A stretch of DNA of 64,000 nucleotides from Mesotaenium endlicherianum (GCA_009602735.1 WELA01006130.1:295689-359688), one strand, 5' to 3'. Shown: positions 1 through 11,448, counted from the stretch's first letter. Notes: a model not told the origin generated them from the sequence alone. Made by a program: numbers and translations.

Positions 1-421
1 CCGGCCCGCCCGCCCGCCCGCCTGCCTCTGAAACTGGCACCTGCCACTACCGGGTGGGGGTGTCTGGCTCGTCGCACTCACCGCAAGCAAGAAGCTGGCA
101 GAGGGGGAGGGGAAGCAACAAGGAGCTGCTTCACCCCGGGCGCATGCAGCACCTGCGGCGAGTGAGGCAATCGCGGCAACATTGAGGACGGCTGAAGCCA
201 GCAAGGCAGGCACTGAAGCTCCTTTCTTTCCCCGTCGGGGATGGCCCCCCCCCCCCCCCCTCTTCTCCACCTGCATCAGTCAAGCAGCAGACTTGGGATC
301 AGACATGAGCCAGATCGATAAGCATCCGTAGAGGGGGGACTGACTGCTGACTGACGGGAAGACTGCCCTGGCACAGTTCTCTATGAGGCATTTTCTCGAG
401 CCTTGAACAAGGAGGAGGATT
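1..421. other. GC-rich sequence, no gene recognised
   Basis: This stretch is GC-rich with a CCGCC-type run at the very start and a poly-C run near 247-260. Open frames exist on both strands but are low-complexity and show no recognisable family. I see no RNA gene or mobile-element end. Confidence 0.5.
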
Positions 422-1904
422 GAGGCCATGATCTGCAAAGGGGAGGGAGGGAGGGAGGGAGGGGGTACCTGCATGCATGCTGATGCAGGCCCCAGTGGGA
501 GCTGGTGCCGCAGCCAGCGAGGTAAGCGCAGAGGAAAGTGAGGCTCCTCCTCACGTCTGCCGCTGCTGCCTGGGCGCACACTCGTTGCTGCGCGCGCGCG
601 CCTCTGCACACGCTAACACACACAGAGGAGTAGCGTATGTCACCAGATGGTCGCTGCCTGCTGTGTGAGGGGCGGCCGACAGCAGCCGGGACTGACCCTA
701 CGATGCACGCACAGAGCAGCACACAGAGGAGGTAGACAAAAACCAGCTGGCTGCCGTGACCACCTGTATGTCAGCGCGAGTACTGTGCAGGTGCTCTCAG
801 CGACTCACGCAAAGGCAAGTGGCAGAAGCAGTCTCTCCTGGGCAACCAACGTGCGCCAGCTGGCGTGCATACGGAAACACATCGATCGTGAGTGCCGAGT
901 CCTTAAGAGCACCACCTAACAAGCCGGCAAACAGAGGCGGAGTGCAAGCCCAGTCGAACACACGTGCTCAGGAAGGAGAGGGCCAGAGCAGAACAGGGCA
1001 CCACACCTCCACCACTCACCGGAGAAGAGAAGAGAGGATGGCGGACACGAGGCGGCCACATATCTGGCCGTGTGCCGGCAGGCAGGCGCCGCCTGCCACC
1101 TGGTGCCATAGGAGGGCCAGCTGCTGTGGTGAGTCTTGGCTGGTGCGTACTCGTCCACCTGCGCCTGGGCGGCACTGCCAAGAAGAAGAGTGCTCGAGAA
1201 GGCCGCGTGAGCAGCAGGTGCAGCAGCAGGGGCCGCCGGAGAGGAAGCCTCGAGACGCCTTGCAAGGATGGCCACGGGGGCACCGCCAGCTGTTGCTGCT
1301 GCTGCTGCTGCTGCTGCTTCCCTCCCGCCTCCTGCCGTTGTGCCCGATGAGCGATGGATGCAAGTCAGGCGCGCCCTCTCGCCCTTCCTGCACATCCTCC
1401 GCCGCCTCTCCAGGGCTGCCAGCTGGATGGCTGGCCGCCTCTGCACGGGGCTTCGAGGGTCTCTTTCTCTCTCTCCTGTGAGCTGGTCGCCGTGCCGCCG
1501 CCGTCATATATACAGTAGATGTTGGTTACATGGGGGGTTTGTGCTCCTAGCTACCTACTTTCGGTGCCTATCTATCCCTACATGTGTGCTCTAGCTGCCT
1601 GCCTTCTACGCTACATTCTGCTGGCTACTCATGGCTAGCCCGCGTGCCTACTAGTCGACGGGTGTGCCTGCTAGCCCCCTCAAGTGAGGGTTCACTACAG
1701 CTGCTGAGTCTCATCGTCATTTGCTACTGCCTACATACCTGCCTACCACTAAGTGCGCGCACAAGGGCTGCCTGCCTGCTGCCCTGCCTGGCCTACTGCC
1801 GCTGCGATGTCACCTACCGCCTGCTGCTGACCACTCCTGACTAGCCTGAATACCAACCCCTGCTGCCGAGTCACCTCCGCATGGCAGAGGTGCCTGGGGG
1901 GTGG
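422..1904. repeat. Direct duplication, copy 1 (GC-rich, ~1.5 kb)
   Basis: The sequence from GAGGCCATGATCTGC to GAGGTGCCTGGGGGGTGG is closely repeated at 4572-5764 in the same orientation. Both copies hold a GGGA-repeat tract, the same CACTCACCGGAGAAG segment, a CTG-repeat tract (here about 1291-1319), a GTCATATATACAGTAG segment and a CTAGCTACCTAC-rich tail. Copy 1 is longer because copy 2 lacks most of about 770-960. Long open frames run on both strands, as GC-rich CAG/CTG sequence tends to give, and none matches a family I know. It could be a segmental duplication or an unrecognised dispersed repeat. Confidence 0.75.
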
Positions 1905-1916
1905 TGAGAGAGAATC

Positions 1917-2236
1917 TTTCCTCCCTACCTCCCCCTCCTCTTCTTCCTCCTCCTCCCCCACCTCCTGCTCTTCCTCCTCCTCGTCTTTCCCTCCCAGACC
2001 TCCTCTGCGTTGACAACTGTTTCCAACTCCTCGCCTCCTCCTCCTCCTCCTCCTCCTCCTCTTCCCTCCCTCCATCTCCTCGTCTGGACCTTCCCCTCCT
2101 CCTCCTCCTCCTTTTCTCGCCCTCCCTCTTCTTCTATCACGTCCTCTACCACCTCCTCTCCCTCCTCCCCCTCTTCTCTTCCTCCTTTGCCGCCCCGGCT
2201 GCCTCGTCCACCACTCCCCCTCCTCCTCCATCTCCT
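1917..2236. repeat. Polypyrimidine (TCC/CTT)n tract
   Basis: About 320 bp in which the plus strand is almost wholly C and T, dominated by CCT, TCC and CTT units, with a short interruption near 2008-2033. Predicted peptides here are poly-Ser/Pro/Leu or poly-Arg/Glu artefacts of the composition. Such strand-asymmetric tracts can form triplex (H-DNA). Confidence 0.85.
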
Positions 2237-3225
2237 TGATTGGATGGGCTCAAAAGCCAGAAGTTAGTCGGCTGGACCTGCATGAAGCCATGCCGGAAGT
2301 GGGCAAGAGCTGGATGAGCCGATCAGGTCAAACTTTTGCTTCGCTCATGGACATAAAGTGCTTCAAGTCACCAAACTGTCTCACGACCAGCATCAGCAGT
2401 GCAATTACCACCATGTTGAAACGCGACAAAGCCATCATATGCATCAAGCTGCACGAGAAAAGAAGACAGCTAGAATAGGATGCTAACCCTGAGTGATGAC
2501 CCCAGTCAGCCAGAGATGGCAAGCAATAAAGCATTGCCCCCTGTGAAGCCAGCCCACCGCCCAGTCGCACGCAAGATGGGCAGAGAAGGGCCGGGGGGTG
2601 CTTACGCAAGGGCACTCGTGCAGGAGCAGCAGCAGCAGCAGCAGCAGCTCTCCCAGCTGCTCATACGCCCCACACCAAGAAGATCGTGGGGACAAGAGCG
2701 TGGGGACAGCCCCCGATGGTGGGGGGTGGGAAAGGAGTAATATGAAATAATGTGGGGGGTGCTGCCAGGTGGCAGCACCCGTGCCCTTGCGCGGAGGTGG
2801 GACCGCCGGGCGGCCGCGCGGAGCCGACCGGCAGGCCCCACCCGCGCAAGAGCGGGTCCAGAAGCCACCTGTCCGCGCGGACGGGTGGCGCGGCGGATGG
2901 GCTCTCGCTTGAATGTGCGGGTCCGGGATCTGCGGGAGGAGGCATAGCGGCACCACGAGAGGCGGCCCCGGAAGATCCGTCCGGTCGGCCCCGCCCTCAG
3001 GCTGGCCCCTCCCCGGCCGCACATGACTAGCCCACCCGCCCCGGGGGGAGTTTGTTAGGGGGGCGCGCCGCCTCCTCCTCCGCCTCTGCCTGCGCCTCCG
3101 CCCAGCCCCTGCTGCTCTGGCACCACCCACAACCACGACAGCAAGCCGAAGAAGAAGAGGAAGGAGGAGTCAGCATGCGTCGTCCACCTTTGAGAGAGCA
3201 GAGGTGAAGGAACATGCTTGTCCTC
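2237..3225. other. GC-rich region without a recognised gene
   Basis: Nothing identifiable is encoded. A (CAG)n tract lies at about 2624-2648, and 2750-3060 is very GC-rich with CpG-rich stretches. Open frames on both strands are compositional. Confidence 0.5.
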
Positions 3226-3850
3226 TCAGCCCCAGGCCCTCGCCCAGGCCGGCCTGGCCCTTACCCTGGAGCGTGACCCAGCAGCTGCTCTGGGTCCTGC
3301 GGGAGAGCAAAGGCCAGGCAGGGCTGCACGAGAGCGCCAGGGGCGGCAGGAGTCCGCGCTGCTGCTGCTGCTGCTGCCCCTGCCGCTGCAGCCGCAGGGG
3401 GAGCAGCAGCAGCAGCGGCGGCCCCTGACCCCCGAGCCCCTGATCCCTGGACCCTCGATCGGCACCGGCCCCGGCCACAGCGCTCTCGCACGGCCCAGCA
3501 GCTGCTCTGGGTCGTGCGAGAGAGCCGAGGCCGAGGCCGAGCGAGCGAGCGCCAGGGACTGCTGCCCGCGCCGCTGCCGCCCTCTGCTGCTGCAGCACCA
3601 GAGAAAGCAGCGGCGGAGGCAGCCAGGGCCCAACCACAACCCCGAGGGACCCTCCTCGTCCTCCGAGCCCTCGCCCGGGCCTGGCCTCGGCTCCTGCATG
3701 ATCCAGCAGCTGCTCTGCATCATGCGGGAGCCGAGGCCAGGGCCGAGCGAGGGCTCAGAAGACGGCTCCGGTCAGCCCCTGCCGCTGCCGCCCCTGCTGC
3801 TGCAGCACCAGGGGAAGCAGCGTCGGAGTCGGCCAGGCCCAGGCCCAACC
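3226..3850. repeat. Three tandem ~210-bp units, each centred on a long palindrome
   Basis: The core CAGCAGCTGCTC recurs at 3279, 3496 and 3704, giving a period of 217 then 208 bp. Each core is the centre of an inverted repeat. In unit 2 the arms CTCTCGCACG and CGTGCGAGAG pair perfectly. In unit 3 a 17-bp arm ending GCATGAT pairs with one starting ATCATGC, with one wobble position. Unit 1 pairs less well near the centre, but GCCTGGCCCTT pairs with an AAGG-containing arm further out. Each unit also carries CTGCTGC- and GCCGCTG-rich stretches. Frames are open on both strands, so a repetitive protein cannot be excluded, but the dyad symmetry is the stronger signal. Confidence 0.7.
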
Positions 3851-3866
3851 CTTGCCACACCACCAC

Positions 3867-4045
3867 AGGGGGGGGGGGAAGCTGTGGAGGCTGATAAGCA
3901 CAGAGGGAGAGAGAAATAGGGAGAGATGGAGAGGGAGAGGGAGGAAGAGAGAGAGGGGGAGAGAGAGAGAGAGGGAGAGAGAGAGAGAGGAGAAAGGAGG
4001 GAAAGAGAGAGAGAGGGGGGGGGAAGGTGGCAGGGGGGGACTTAT
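3867..4045. repeat. Polypurine (GA)n-rich tract
   Basis: About 180 bp that is almost entirely G and A on the plus strand (GAGAGA and GGGAGA units), flanked by two G runs. It is the strand-swapped counterpart of the polypyrimidine tract at 1917-2236. No coding content is credible. Confidence 0.85.
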
Positions 4046-4571
4046 CTTCTGCTGTTGGCAGAAGGCGGGAGGGAGTGTCTGCGTATGCGTGTGTGTGGGT
4101 GGCCGTGGTGCTGCCTGCTGCCTGCTGCCCGCCAGACGCCGCCTCCTCCCGCGCGTGCACGCATGCCGCCCGCGCTCTCCCTGCGGCCCAGGACCCGATT
4201 GGAGAGTCCGAGAGCGTGCCTACATCGAAAGAATGTTCATTACACAAACAGGTCCCTGCCCTAGCTCTACGCCTGTGACTACTATCGGGACTGAGGAACC
4301 TAGCGCTACTAGCCTACATCTGCTGCTCGTGCTACTCTGCGCATCCTAATCAGCTGTGCTGCTACTACCTACTACCTAGACTTCTTTGTCTTGGGTCATA
4401 TTCCGTTGCGACAGGTGCGCCGTCCACGGCGTTCCTTCCACCGGTGGCAGCACCAGGGGGAGAAGGGCCCCAATTCTCTCAGCACCTGCCACGGCAGCAA
4501 TGCGTGCTTGCATCAGCCCTGCAATCGGGCCTCGCGCCGCCTGCGAGGAAGAGGCGAAGGTAGGATAAGAC
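4046..4571. other. No gene recognised
   Basis: GC-rich sequence with short open frames on both strands and a CTACTACCTACTACC stretch just before 4380. I see no motif, RNA gene or mobile-element boundary. Confidence 0.45.
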
Positions 4572-5764
4572 GAGGCAATGATCTGCAAAGGGGAGGGAGG
4601 GAGGGAGGGAGGGAGGGGGTACCTGCATGCATGCTGATGCAGGCCCCGGTGGCAGCTGGTGCCGCAGCCAGCGAGGCGAGCACAGAGAGAAGTGAGGCTC
4701 CTCCTCACGTCTGCCGCTGCTGCTTGGGCGAACACTCGCTGCTGCCCGCGCGCGCGCCTGCACGCGCTCACACACGCTGAGGGTAGCTGAGCGAATGTCA
4801 CCACTTCGTCGCTGCCTGCTGTGTGAGGGACGGCCGACAGCAGTCGGGACTGACCCTACCCGATGCACGCAGCGGACTGCGCCCAGAGGAGGGAGACAGC
4901 GACCAGCTAGGTGCCAAGACCACCTATGAGCAGAGCAGAGCAGAGCAGGGCACCACACCACCACTCACCGGAGAAGAGAAGAGAGGATGGTGGACACGAG
5001 GCGGCCACATGTCTGGCCGCGTGCTGGCAGGCAGGCGCGGCCTGCCACCTGGCGCCATGGGAGGGCCAGCTGTTGTGGTGAGTCTTGGCTGGTGCGTACT
5101 CGTCCACCTGCGCCTGGGCGGCACTGCCAAGAAGAAGAGTGCCCGAGAAGGGCGCGTGAGGAGCAGGTGCAGCAGCAGGGGCAGGAAGCCTGGAGAGGCC
5201 TTGCAAGGAAGCCCACGGAGGCACCGCCAGCTGTCGCTGCTGCTGCTGCTGCTGCTTCCCTCCCGTCTCCTGTCGTCGTGCCCGATGAGCGATGGATGCA
5301 AGTCAGGCGCGCCCTCTCGCCCTTCCCTGCACGTCCTCCGCCGCCTCTCCAGGGCTGCCGGCTGGATGGCTGGCCGCCTCTGCACGGGGCTTCGAGGGTC
5401 TCTTTCTCTCTCTCCTGTGAGCTGGTCGCCGTCATATATACAGTAGATGTTGGTTACATGGGGGGTTTGTGCTCCTAGCTACCTACTTTCGGTGCCTATC
5501 TATCCCTACATGTGTGCTCTAGCTGCCTGCCTTCTACGCTACATTGTGCTGGCTACTCCTGGCTAGCCCGAGCACCTACTGATTGACGAGTGTGCCTGCT
5601 AGCCCCCTCAAGTGAGGGTTCCGTACAGCCGCTGAGTCTCATCATCATTTGCTACTGCCTACGTACCTGCCTACCACTAAGTGCGCGCACAAGCTGCCTG
5701 CCTACCTACCTTCTACGCCTGTCTACCACGGGCTGCCTGCCTGCTGGAGGTGCCTGGGGGGTGG
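4572..5764. repeat. Direct duplication, copy 2 (GC-rich, ~1.2 kb)
   Basis: Second copy of the block at 422-1904, same orientation and clearly similar over most of its length, but with one internal segment of about 200 bp missing. Its CTG tract lies at about 5232-5255. The copies lie about 4.15 kb apart, with the palindromic array and polypurine tract between them. Confidence 0.75.
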
Positions 5765-6215
5765 CTGTGTGGGGGGGGCTTCCATAGTATACAGCGTGCT
5801 GGCGTCCTGCCTCTCTCTGCAGCTTGTGAGCGGAGGACATCAGCGGCCCGGCCTGCCGCCATCCCACGGCTAGGGCCTTGCTGTGCAGGTGCAGCAGAGC
5901 AGCATGCTTCTTCTTTCTTCTTGACTGGGGGGGCAAGGGAGCTGCTAGTGCGGGTGACGCGGCCCAGTCTGGCGGCTGCCAGCTCAGCAAGTGGAGAGGA
6001 GGCAGAACACGCCGCCCTCTGCCATGGCAGCACTCGTGCCCCAGCGTGGAGCAGACTGCATGCAGGGCCCGCCAGCGACTGCAGCACCTGCTCTTCTCCG
6101 TCTGCCCCACTCGTCTCTGCGTCCCTCCCTCCCGCTCTTCTGAGTCTTCTTCCCGGGCTGCAACCAGCCGGTCCGTCACCTGCACCCAACGAAGCATATA
6201 GTAATCTGCGCAAGA
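5765..6215. other. No gene recognised
   Basis: GC-rich sequence with open frames on both strands and no recognisable family. A sharp switch to AT-rich sequence occurs near 6215. Confidence 0.45.
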
Positions 6216-6740
6216 ATACATAACTCTGTATGTGCTTACTTATGAATGCATGTTCATTCGTATACATTTCTCATTTGTACACCTAGGAAAACATATTTGT
6301 ATGTACTATATCTTTGTATGTGAAACATCTTGATGTGCATGCATGTATATATATGTCTCACACATTTCGGGCGCCATAGACACGAGAAAAATACGTGACC
6401 TTGTTAGCTAAATCATACACAGAAGACTTGTAAGACCGCCAACGAGCGATAGGGGTCAAGAGTGCACGGGCCCGAGGCAGGGTGCACCTGCAGGGCGCCA
6501 TCTGTCAGCCCGGGATTGATCCTGGGGTGTGCCGTCAACGCTGACACCGAGATTGCCTCATCCTTCTTCTCCTCGCAGTTGTTGTTGGCGTTGTTAGCCA
6601 CTGTGTCCTTCTTCTTCGTCCTCTTCTACTTCATCTTTGTCCTTTTCTTCTCTGTCTTCGTATTCTTCTTCGTTGCCTTCTTTTTCTTCCTCTTCTTCTT
6701 CTTTTTTCTTCGTACCCAGCCCCGGCTCCACCGCCACCAC
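6216..6740. repeat. Dispersed repeat copy 1: AT-rich tract plus ~370-bp unit
   Basis: An AT-rich stretch with TATGTA and ATACAT words (6216-6358) leads into a unit from about 6366 to 6740 that is clearly related to 9713-10090. Shared landmarks in order are a GTGACCTTGTTA word, a CCGAGGCAG word, GGATTGATCCTGGGG, a CTCCTCGCAG word, GTTAGCCACTGTGTCC and a CTTCTT-rich pyrimidine tract. On the minus strand both copies keep a short open frame with a Lys-rich lead and a DTVANN word, so an ancestral minus-strand exon is possible. Family unknown. Confidence 0.65.
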
Positions 6741-8084
6741 ACAACAAACGGGTGCACAAGAAGATTTCGAAAATCAGTAAGAAGCACGGGCAAGCAAAGG
6801 ACAGGCTGTCAGCCCCTGTGCTGCCACACGTGGCATTAGCAGCGCAATGCCAAAGTGAGAAGGAAGGAAGAATGTCATCCTCCGACACCCGTTTGGGCCT
6901 CCACCCCACGCCCAGCCAACCCCCCCAGCAGCTGCAGCCAGGCAGCGGCACGCATGCGTCCAGTTGCCCCGTGCTGATATGGTTGCGCTATCCTATTCGA
7001 CGGATCGAGAGCTCGCGGACGTCGTCGACGGGCTGGCCAGCTCTTCCCCTATCCTACCGGACCCTACCGGGTGACACGGCTAGCGGACTTTCGCAGCGTA
7101 GCTCTACCCTAAATTGCACGATCCCACCGGGGGGGGGCTGGCTTCCTAGCAGGGAACGGGCGATCGAAGAAGGGGCGGGTCCTACACGGCGGAGCTAAAC
7201 AACGGCAGTGCATGCGTGCACCCTACCTAGCTACCTATAGCAACCACACAGCGCGGGGCAACTGGAGACACGCACGCACGCGTGCTCGTGGACATGCATG
7301 CACGCATGGGCGGGAGGGGCGGACGTGGAGGCCCAGACAGGCTGCTAGTCTCTCAGCCGCACAGTGAGGGATGCACATGCAGCAGACAGTCTGGTGGGTC
7401 TCAAAGCCTCCAGTGCGAATTCAAGTGCTCACTTACACATAAGTCAGTTCCAGTCGAGCAGCAATCGAGCAGCCCAGCTGCAGATGCAACATATATGTAC
7501 TCAGCAATCAAACCCCATGCAGTGCGCGTCAAGCCGGCCGTGGGAGAAGGATGCGTGTACTTAACTTCTTGGCGTGACCAAAGAACGATTGACCGAGCCC
7601 ACCAGACCCACGCAGCAGCGGACAGCCCCTCTGGCACCTCCAGCCGGGATTGGTGCACCCCCCCACGGTCCATGGCGGGGGGTGCTCAACGCCTCACGGG
7701 GGCTGCTGCTCGATGCTCGTTTGGACAGCAGAGACCGCTTGCCGCCTCCGTCCTCCGCCCCTCGCGCCGCCTCACTCGGCCCGTCACACACACCCCATCA
7801 AACACCCCCCCAAGCACACACACGCAGATGTAGCAGTGAGAAGCGCGCGGTGGACACTCTGTCGAAAGCGCAAGTGCGCGGCACCGGAGCAAAGGTGCGG
7901 AGGAGGGCTTATGCACGAAAAGCCAGGCCAAACAAGAGCCCCGCGCTACCCCAGTCTATGCAGGCAGAGATCATATAAGGAGGGCGTCCAGAGATGCATG
8001 CACGCAGGTGAAGCGACAGCTCTTCCTACTCATCCTAGGCCAGCAGCACCTGACCTCTGCTATACCCAACGAACCGACTGCCCC
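6741..8084. other. No gene recognised
   Basis: Mixed-composition sequence with open frames on both strands, a poly-G run near 7130 and CA-rich stretches near 7790-7830. No family, splice pattern or RNA gene could be supported. Confidence 0.4.
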
Positions 8085-8510
8085 GCCAACCGGCCGACCC
8101 ACTGCCTGTCCAACTGACTGACTCACGAGATGACTGACTGACCGGCAGGATGATTGGCGAGCTGACCAACCAACAGATCAACTGACCCACCGACTCTGAC
8201 TGACTGACCAACTGACCGACCAACAGACTGACGGACTGACTGAGCGACGGACTGACTGACCAACCGACCGACCAACAGACTGACGAACTGACTGAGCGAC
8301 GGACTGACTGACCGACCGACCGACCGACTGACCAACAGACAGACTGACTGACTGACTGACCCACCGACGGACTGCCTGACTGACTGACTGACTGACTGGC
8401 CGATCGACCGACTGATTACCGACTGACTGACTGACTGACAAACCGACTGACTACAGGCTGCCTGACTGACTGACTGACTGAACAGGCTACAGACTGACCC
8501 AGTGTCTGAC
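8085..8510. repeat. GACT/GACC tetranucleotide-derived tandem array
   Basis: About 420 bp built from GACT, GACC, AACA and GACG tetramers. Longer blocks such as GACCAACAGACTGACG followed by GACTGAGCGACGGACTG recur about 60 bp apart between 8200 and 8340, so there is a higher-order repeat above the 4-bp unit. The Ser/Val/Gln-rich minus-strand peptides are artefacts of the 4-bp period. Confidence 0.85.
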
Positions 8511-9125
8511 TGATTGGTGGACAGCGGCTGAGAAGGTGAAGCTTCTGAGGCAGGTGCTGTGAGGACGAGAACAAAGGCTGTGTCTCCTGGGGGGGGGATG
8601 ACTCGTTTTAGAATCTAGGAAAGCATAGCCATTGGAAGTCAAAGAAATAAACTTGCGGCCTAGTAACAGAACTTTTCTATTAATCAAATAAGAGCCACCA
8701 AAAATCAATTTCGGAAGAAATAGCGCAACTATTCAGCAACACAGCAACCAGAACTCAGAGCTTTGGGAAAGCCGGGTCAATATCCCCCCCCCCGGTCTGT
8801 GTCACACTATGTTTCTTCTAAGACGGAAAGACAGAAGGCTCAGCATGCATGAGAGCGCGAGCAGCGTAGCGCAGCGGGAGAGAGCAGGGAGGCAGCGCGC
8901 CAGCGAGCGACTGAGAGCGCGCGCATACCTTGGTGCGGGGCCTGGTTCAATGCTGGGCAGCGTCAGGCCGTCATCACCGCCATCATCCCAGCACCTGAGG
9001 TGTTGATGCGGGAAAGGGCCTCCGGCCGTTACAGGGCACGGGTGGCAGCGCCAGGTGTCCGAGCTCGTACCACCTCTGCCTGTGGCCAACGCAGCGACGC
9101 CCCAGCAAGCCGTCAGCAGGTTTCA
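8511..9125. other. No gene recognised
   Basis: No coding family is visible. A TAGCGCAGCGGG word at 8867 resembles a pol III A box, but the supporting B-box-like word lies too far away and no cloverleaf folds (see rejected items). Confidence 0.4.
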
Positions 9126-9712
9126 GAAAATCTATGAGTTAATCTTTATGTATATATATAGATATACTAAAACTTAATACCTATATGTATCCCTTCATGT
9201 GTGTATACCTGTATGAGTGTACATCTATGCTCGTATGAGCGTATACATCTGTCTATGTTTGTATACATACATATGCACAATTTACAAAACCCTTCATATG
9301 CTTATACATGCATGTATATACATGTATCTTCTACCTGCGTATACATCTATATATTCGATACCTAGGAACACGTATATAGATTGTATGTATACGTGTCACT
9401 ATGTGTATATCACATATACTTATCTGGTTATGAATGACAGACGTGTACGTGCATGTATATAATTCATATATGTAGATATGCTTACACATAATGTATACAC
9501 ATGTATATATGAACATCATACATGCATACATATACATTTGTCACGAACAGGTGCACATATGTTAATTCATATGCCTCCCTGTAGAGAGAATTTATGCATA
9601 TATACATGCACTCATATATCATACACATCTGATGTGTTTGCATACATATCAGATATATGCCCAGATATATACGATTGCATATAGATACACATTAGACAGG
9701 TATACACAATTG
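9126..9712. repeat. AT-rich TATACATG-type degenerate microsatellite
   Basis: About 590 bp of AT-rich sequence dominated by degenerate TATACATG, ATGTATAC and CATATG words in many permutations. It parallels the shorter tract at 6216-6358 and likewise precedes a copy of the dispersed unit, so the tract is probably part of the repeat or a preferred insertion site. Confidence 0.75.
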
Positions 9713-10090
9713 TGCCACTGTTGCGCACCATAGGCGGCGACAGATATGTGACCTTGTTATCAAATTCACCAGAGAATACTGGCAAGTCCACCAACGTGCG
9801 AGAGGGGTCGAAAGCGCAGGGGTCCGAGGCAGAACTCACCTGCCGGGGGCCACCTGTCAGTCCAGGATTGATCCTGGGGGCCCCCTGTCAGCGCTGAAGC
9901 CCAGATTGCCTCGTCCTTCTCCTCGCAGTCGTCGTTGTCGTTGTTAGCCACTGTGTCCTTCTTCTTCTTCTTCTTCCATCCACTTCTACTTCGTCTTTGT
10001 CTCTGTCATCTTCGTCTTCGCCTTCTTCTTCGTCGACTTCTTCTTCCTCTCCTTTGAATTTCTACTTCTTCTTCTCCTTCATCTTTGTCT
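9713..10090. repeat. Dispersed repeat copy 2
   Basis: Related to 6366-6740 with the same order of landmark words and the same 3' CTTCTT-rich tract. On the minus strand a CAG/GTGAGT donor-like sequence lies at about 9838 beside the conserved open segment, suggesting the repeat once included a spliced exon on that strand. I cannot name the family. Confidence 0.6.
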
Positions 10091-11448
10091 TGATTGCTGT
10101 TGTCTGTCACGGTGGTGAGCCTTCTCTCCCACTGCCAACAATTCCTACACCCCCAACAACAAGCAAATGCCCACTTTGAAGAGTTGTTGCCTCCAGGCTG
10201 CCTGACACTTGGCATCAGGAGACACACACGTGCAGCAAGACTGGCGAGACAAGACACATGCCTTCAAGTGCAGCTTAGTTATGCAACCAGGGGCAGAGCA
10301 CGCACACCCCGGAAGTCGGTGGTTGAGAGGGAGCGGGTGGCTCCCCTCGTGCTTGAGGGGGGTGGGGACAGCTGTCAGAGATGAGCGCTAGACCGGGGAA
10401 GCGTATGAGAGGGGGCTACACAGCTTCTGCCAGCTCACAGGACTCCATGCACTTGGGAAGCGGAGGGGCAGGCATACGCACACAAGCAGAGCTGAGTAGC
10501 AGGCCCCGCACGCAGGCAGGCAGACAGACGGGCAGGAAAACAGATGTGTACACAGAGGACTCTGACGAAACCGACAGGTGGCAGAGAGGACCAGGAAGGG
10601 AGGAGGAGGTGGTTGGAAGATACCTCTGCGACAGCTGGCAGTCAATGCGCGGCGGCTGCTGCTGCCAGCTTAACATGACAGAACCTGCAGCACGCACGCA
10701 CACGACACAACCACCCACGTGCAGGTTGGAGTTACTGAGAAGCACACGCGAGTGCTGGGGACTGTCGGTCGCATGACTGCGGGCACCTCACCATCCACTT
10801 CCATGGGCTCCGATACAACACGAGAGCGCGGGACAGCAACACAAGAAGCCCTCTTGATCCAGGATGCCTGCGTGGAGCATTCAGCACACACACCGCCACA
10901 CACGTCTGCGGGCCTGTTCCACTGCCACCCCCACCCCCACCTCGACTGGCAGAGCCTACTTGCGGCACGTCGTCGCATTCCATCGTTCTTGGCAAGTGCC
11001 AGGTGGCGCATGAGTCAAGCACGTAGGACTGCATCTGATCACGTGCGCAGTTTGGCAGACACAAGTGCTTGGGACGGAAACAATCACAGCGACAGCAAGC
11101 CCAGCAGTGGTGATGCCCAAGCAACCCACGTGCAACATTCGCATGCCATGCCCCTCCTGGTTCTTGCTGCAGGTGCACTTCGATTGGAGCAAGCAAGCAA
11201 GCAGGGCCCTCAGCTCTGCCTGGTCAGGCCACCTGACAAGGCTCCCCCGGGCTGTTCAGGCAGCAGTCCTCCACCTGGCAGAGCTCCGCCTCCCGCGGAT
11301 TCGAATCCAAGTAGCAGCCACAAGCCCCCATTCCCTTTCTCCTCTTCTGCTCATGTGTGTACTTTTCAAACATGTCCCATCAAAGTCAACTGGAACTTGA
11401 ACTGGTCAGCTGGACAGGTAGGTAGACAACAGCTGGCGTCTCACTCAC
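10091..11448. other. No gene firmly identified
   Basis: Several open frames occur, including a 251-codon plus-strand frame at 10719-11474 of low-complexity Ser/Pro/His-rich composition with no recognisable family. Splice-like words (GCAG/GTG) are frequent on both strands, so small exons of the minus-strand gene described next could continue here. I cannot define them. Confidence 0.35.

Noticed and set aside
1749-2267. Arg/Gly/Glu- and Ser/Pro-rich open frames
   Set aside because: They are compositional artefacts of the polypyrimidine tract.
8035-8441. Ser/Val/Gln-rich minus-strand open frames
   Set aside because: They are pure products of the GACT/GACC tetranucleotide array; all frames give the same repeating pattern.
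8085-8510. CRISPR-like or satellite-centromere array
   Set aside because: There are no repeat-spacer units and it is a short tetranucleotide-derived array; CRISPR is also not expected in a eukaryotic nuclear genome.
8862-8960. Possible tRNA gene (A-box-like TAGCGCAGCGGG and B-box-like GGTTCAATGCT)
   Set aside because: The boxes are about 77 nt apart, the T arm is weak and no acceptor stem forms.
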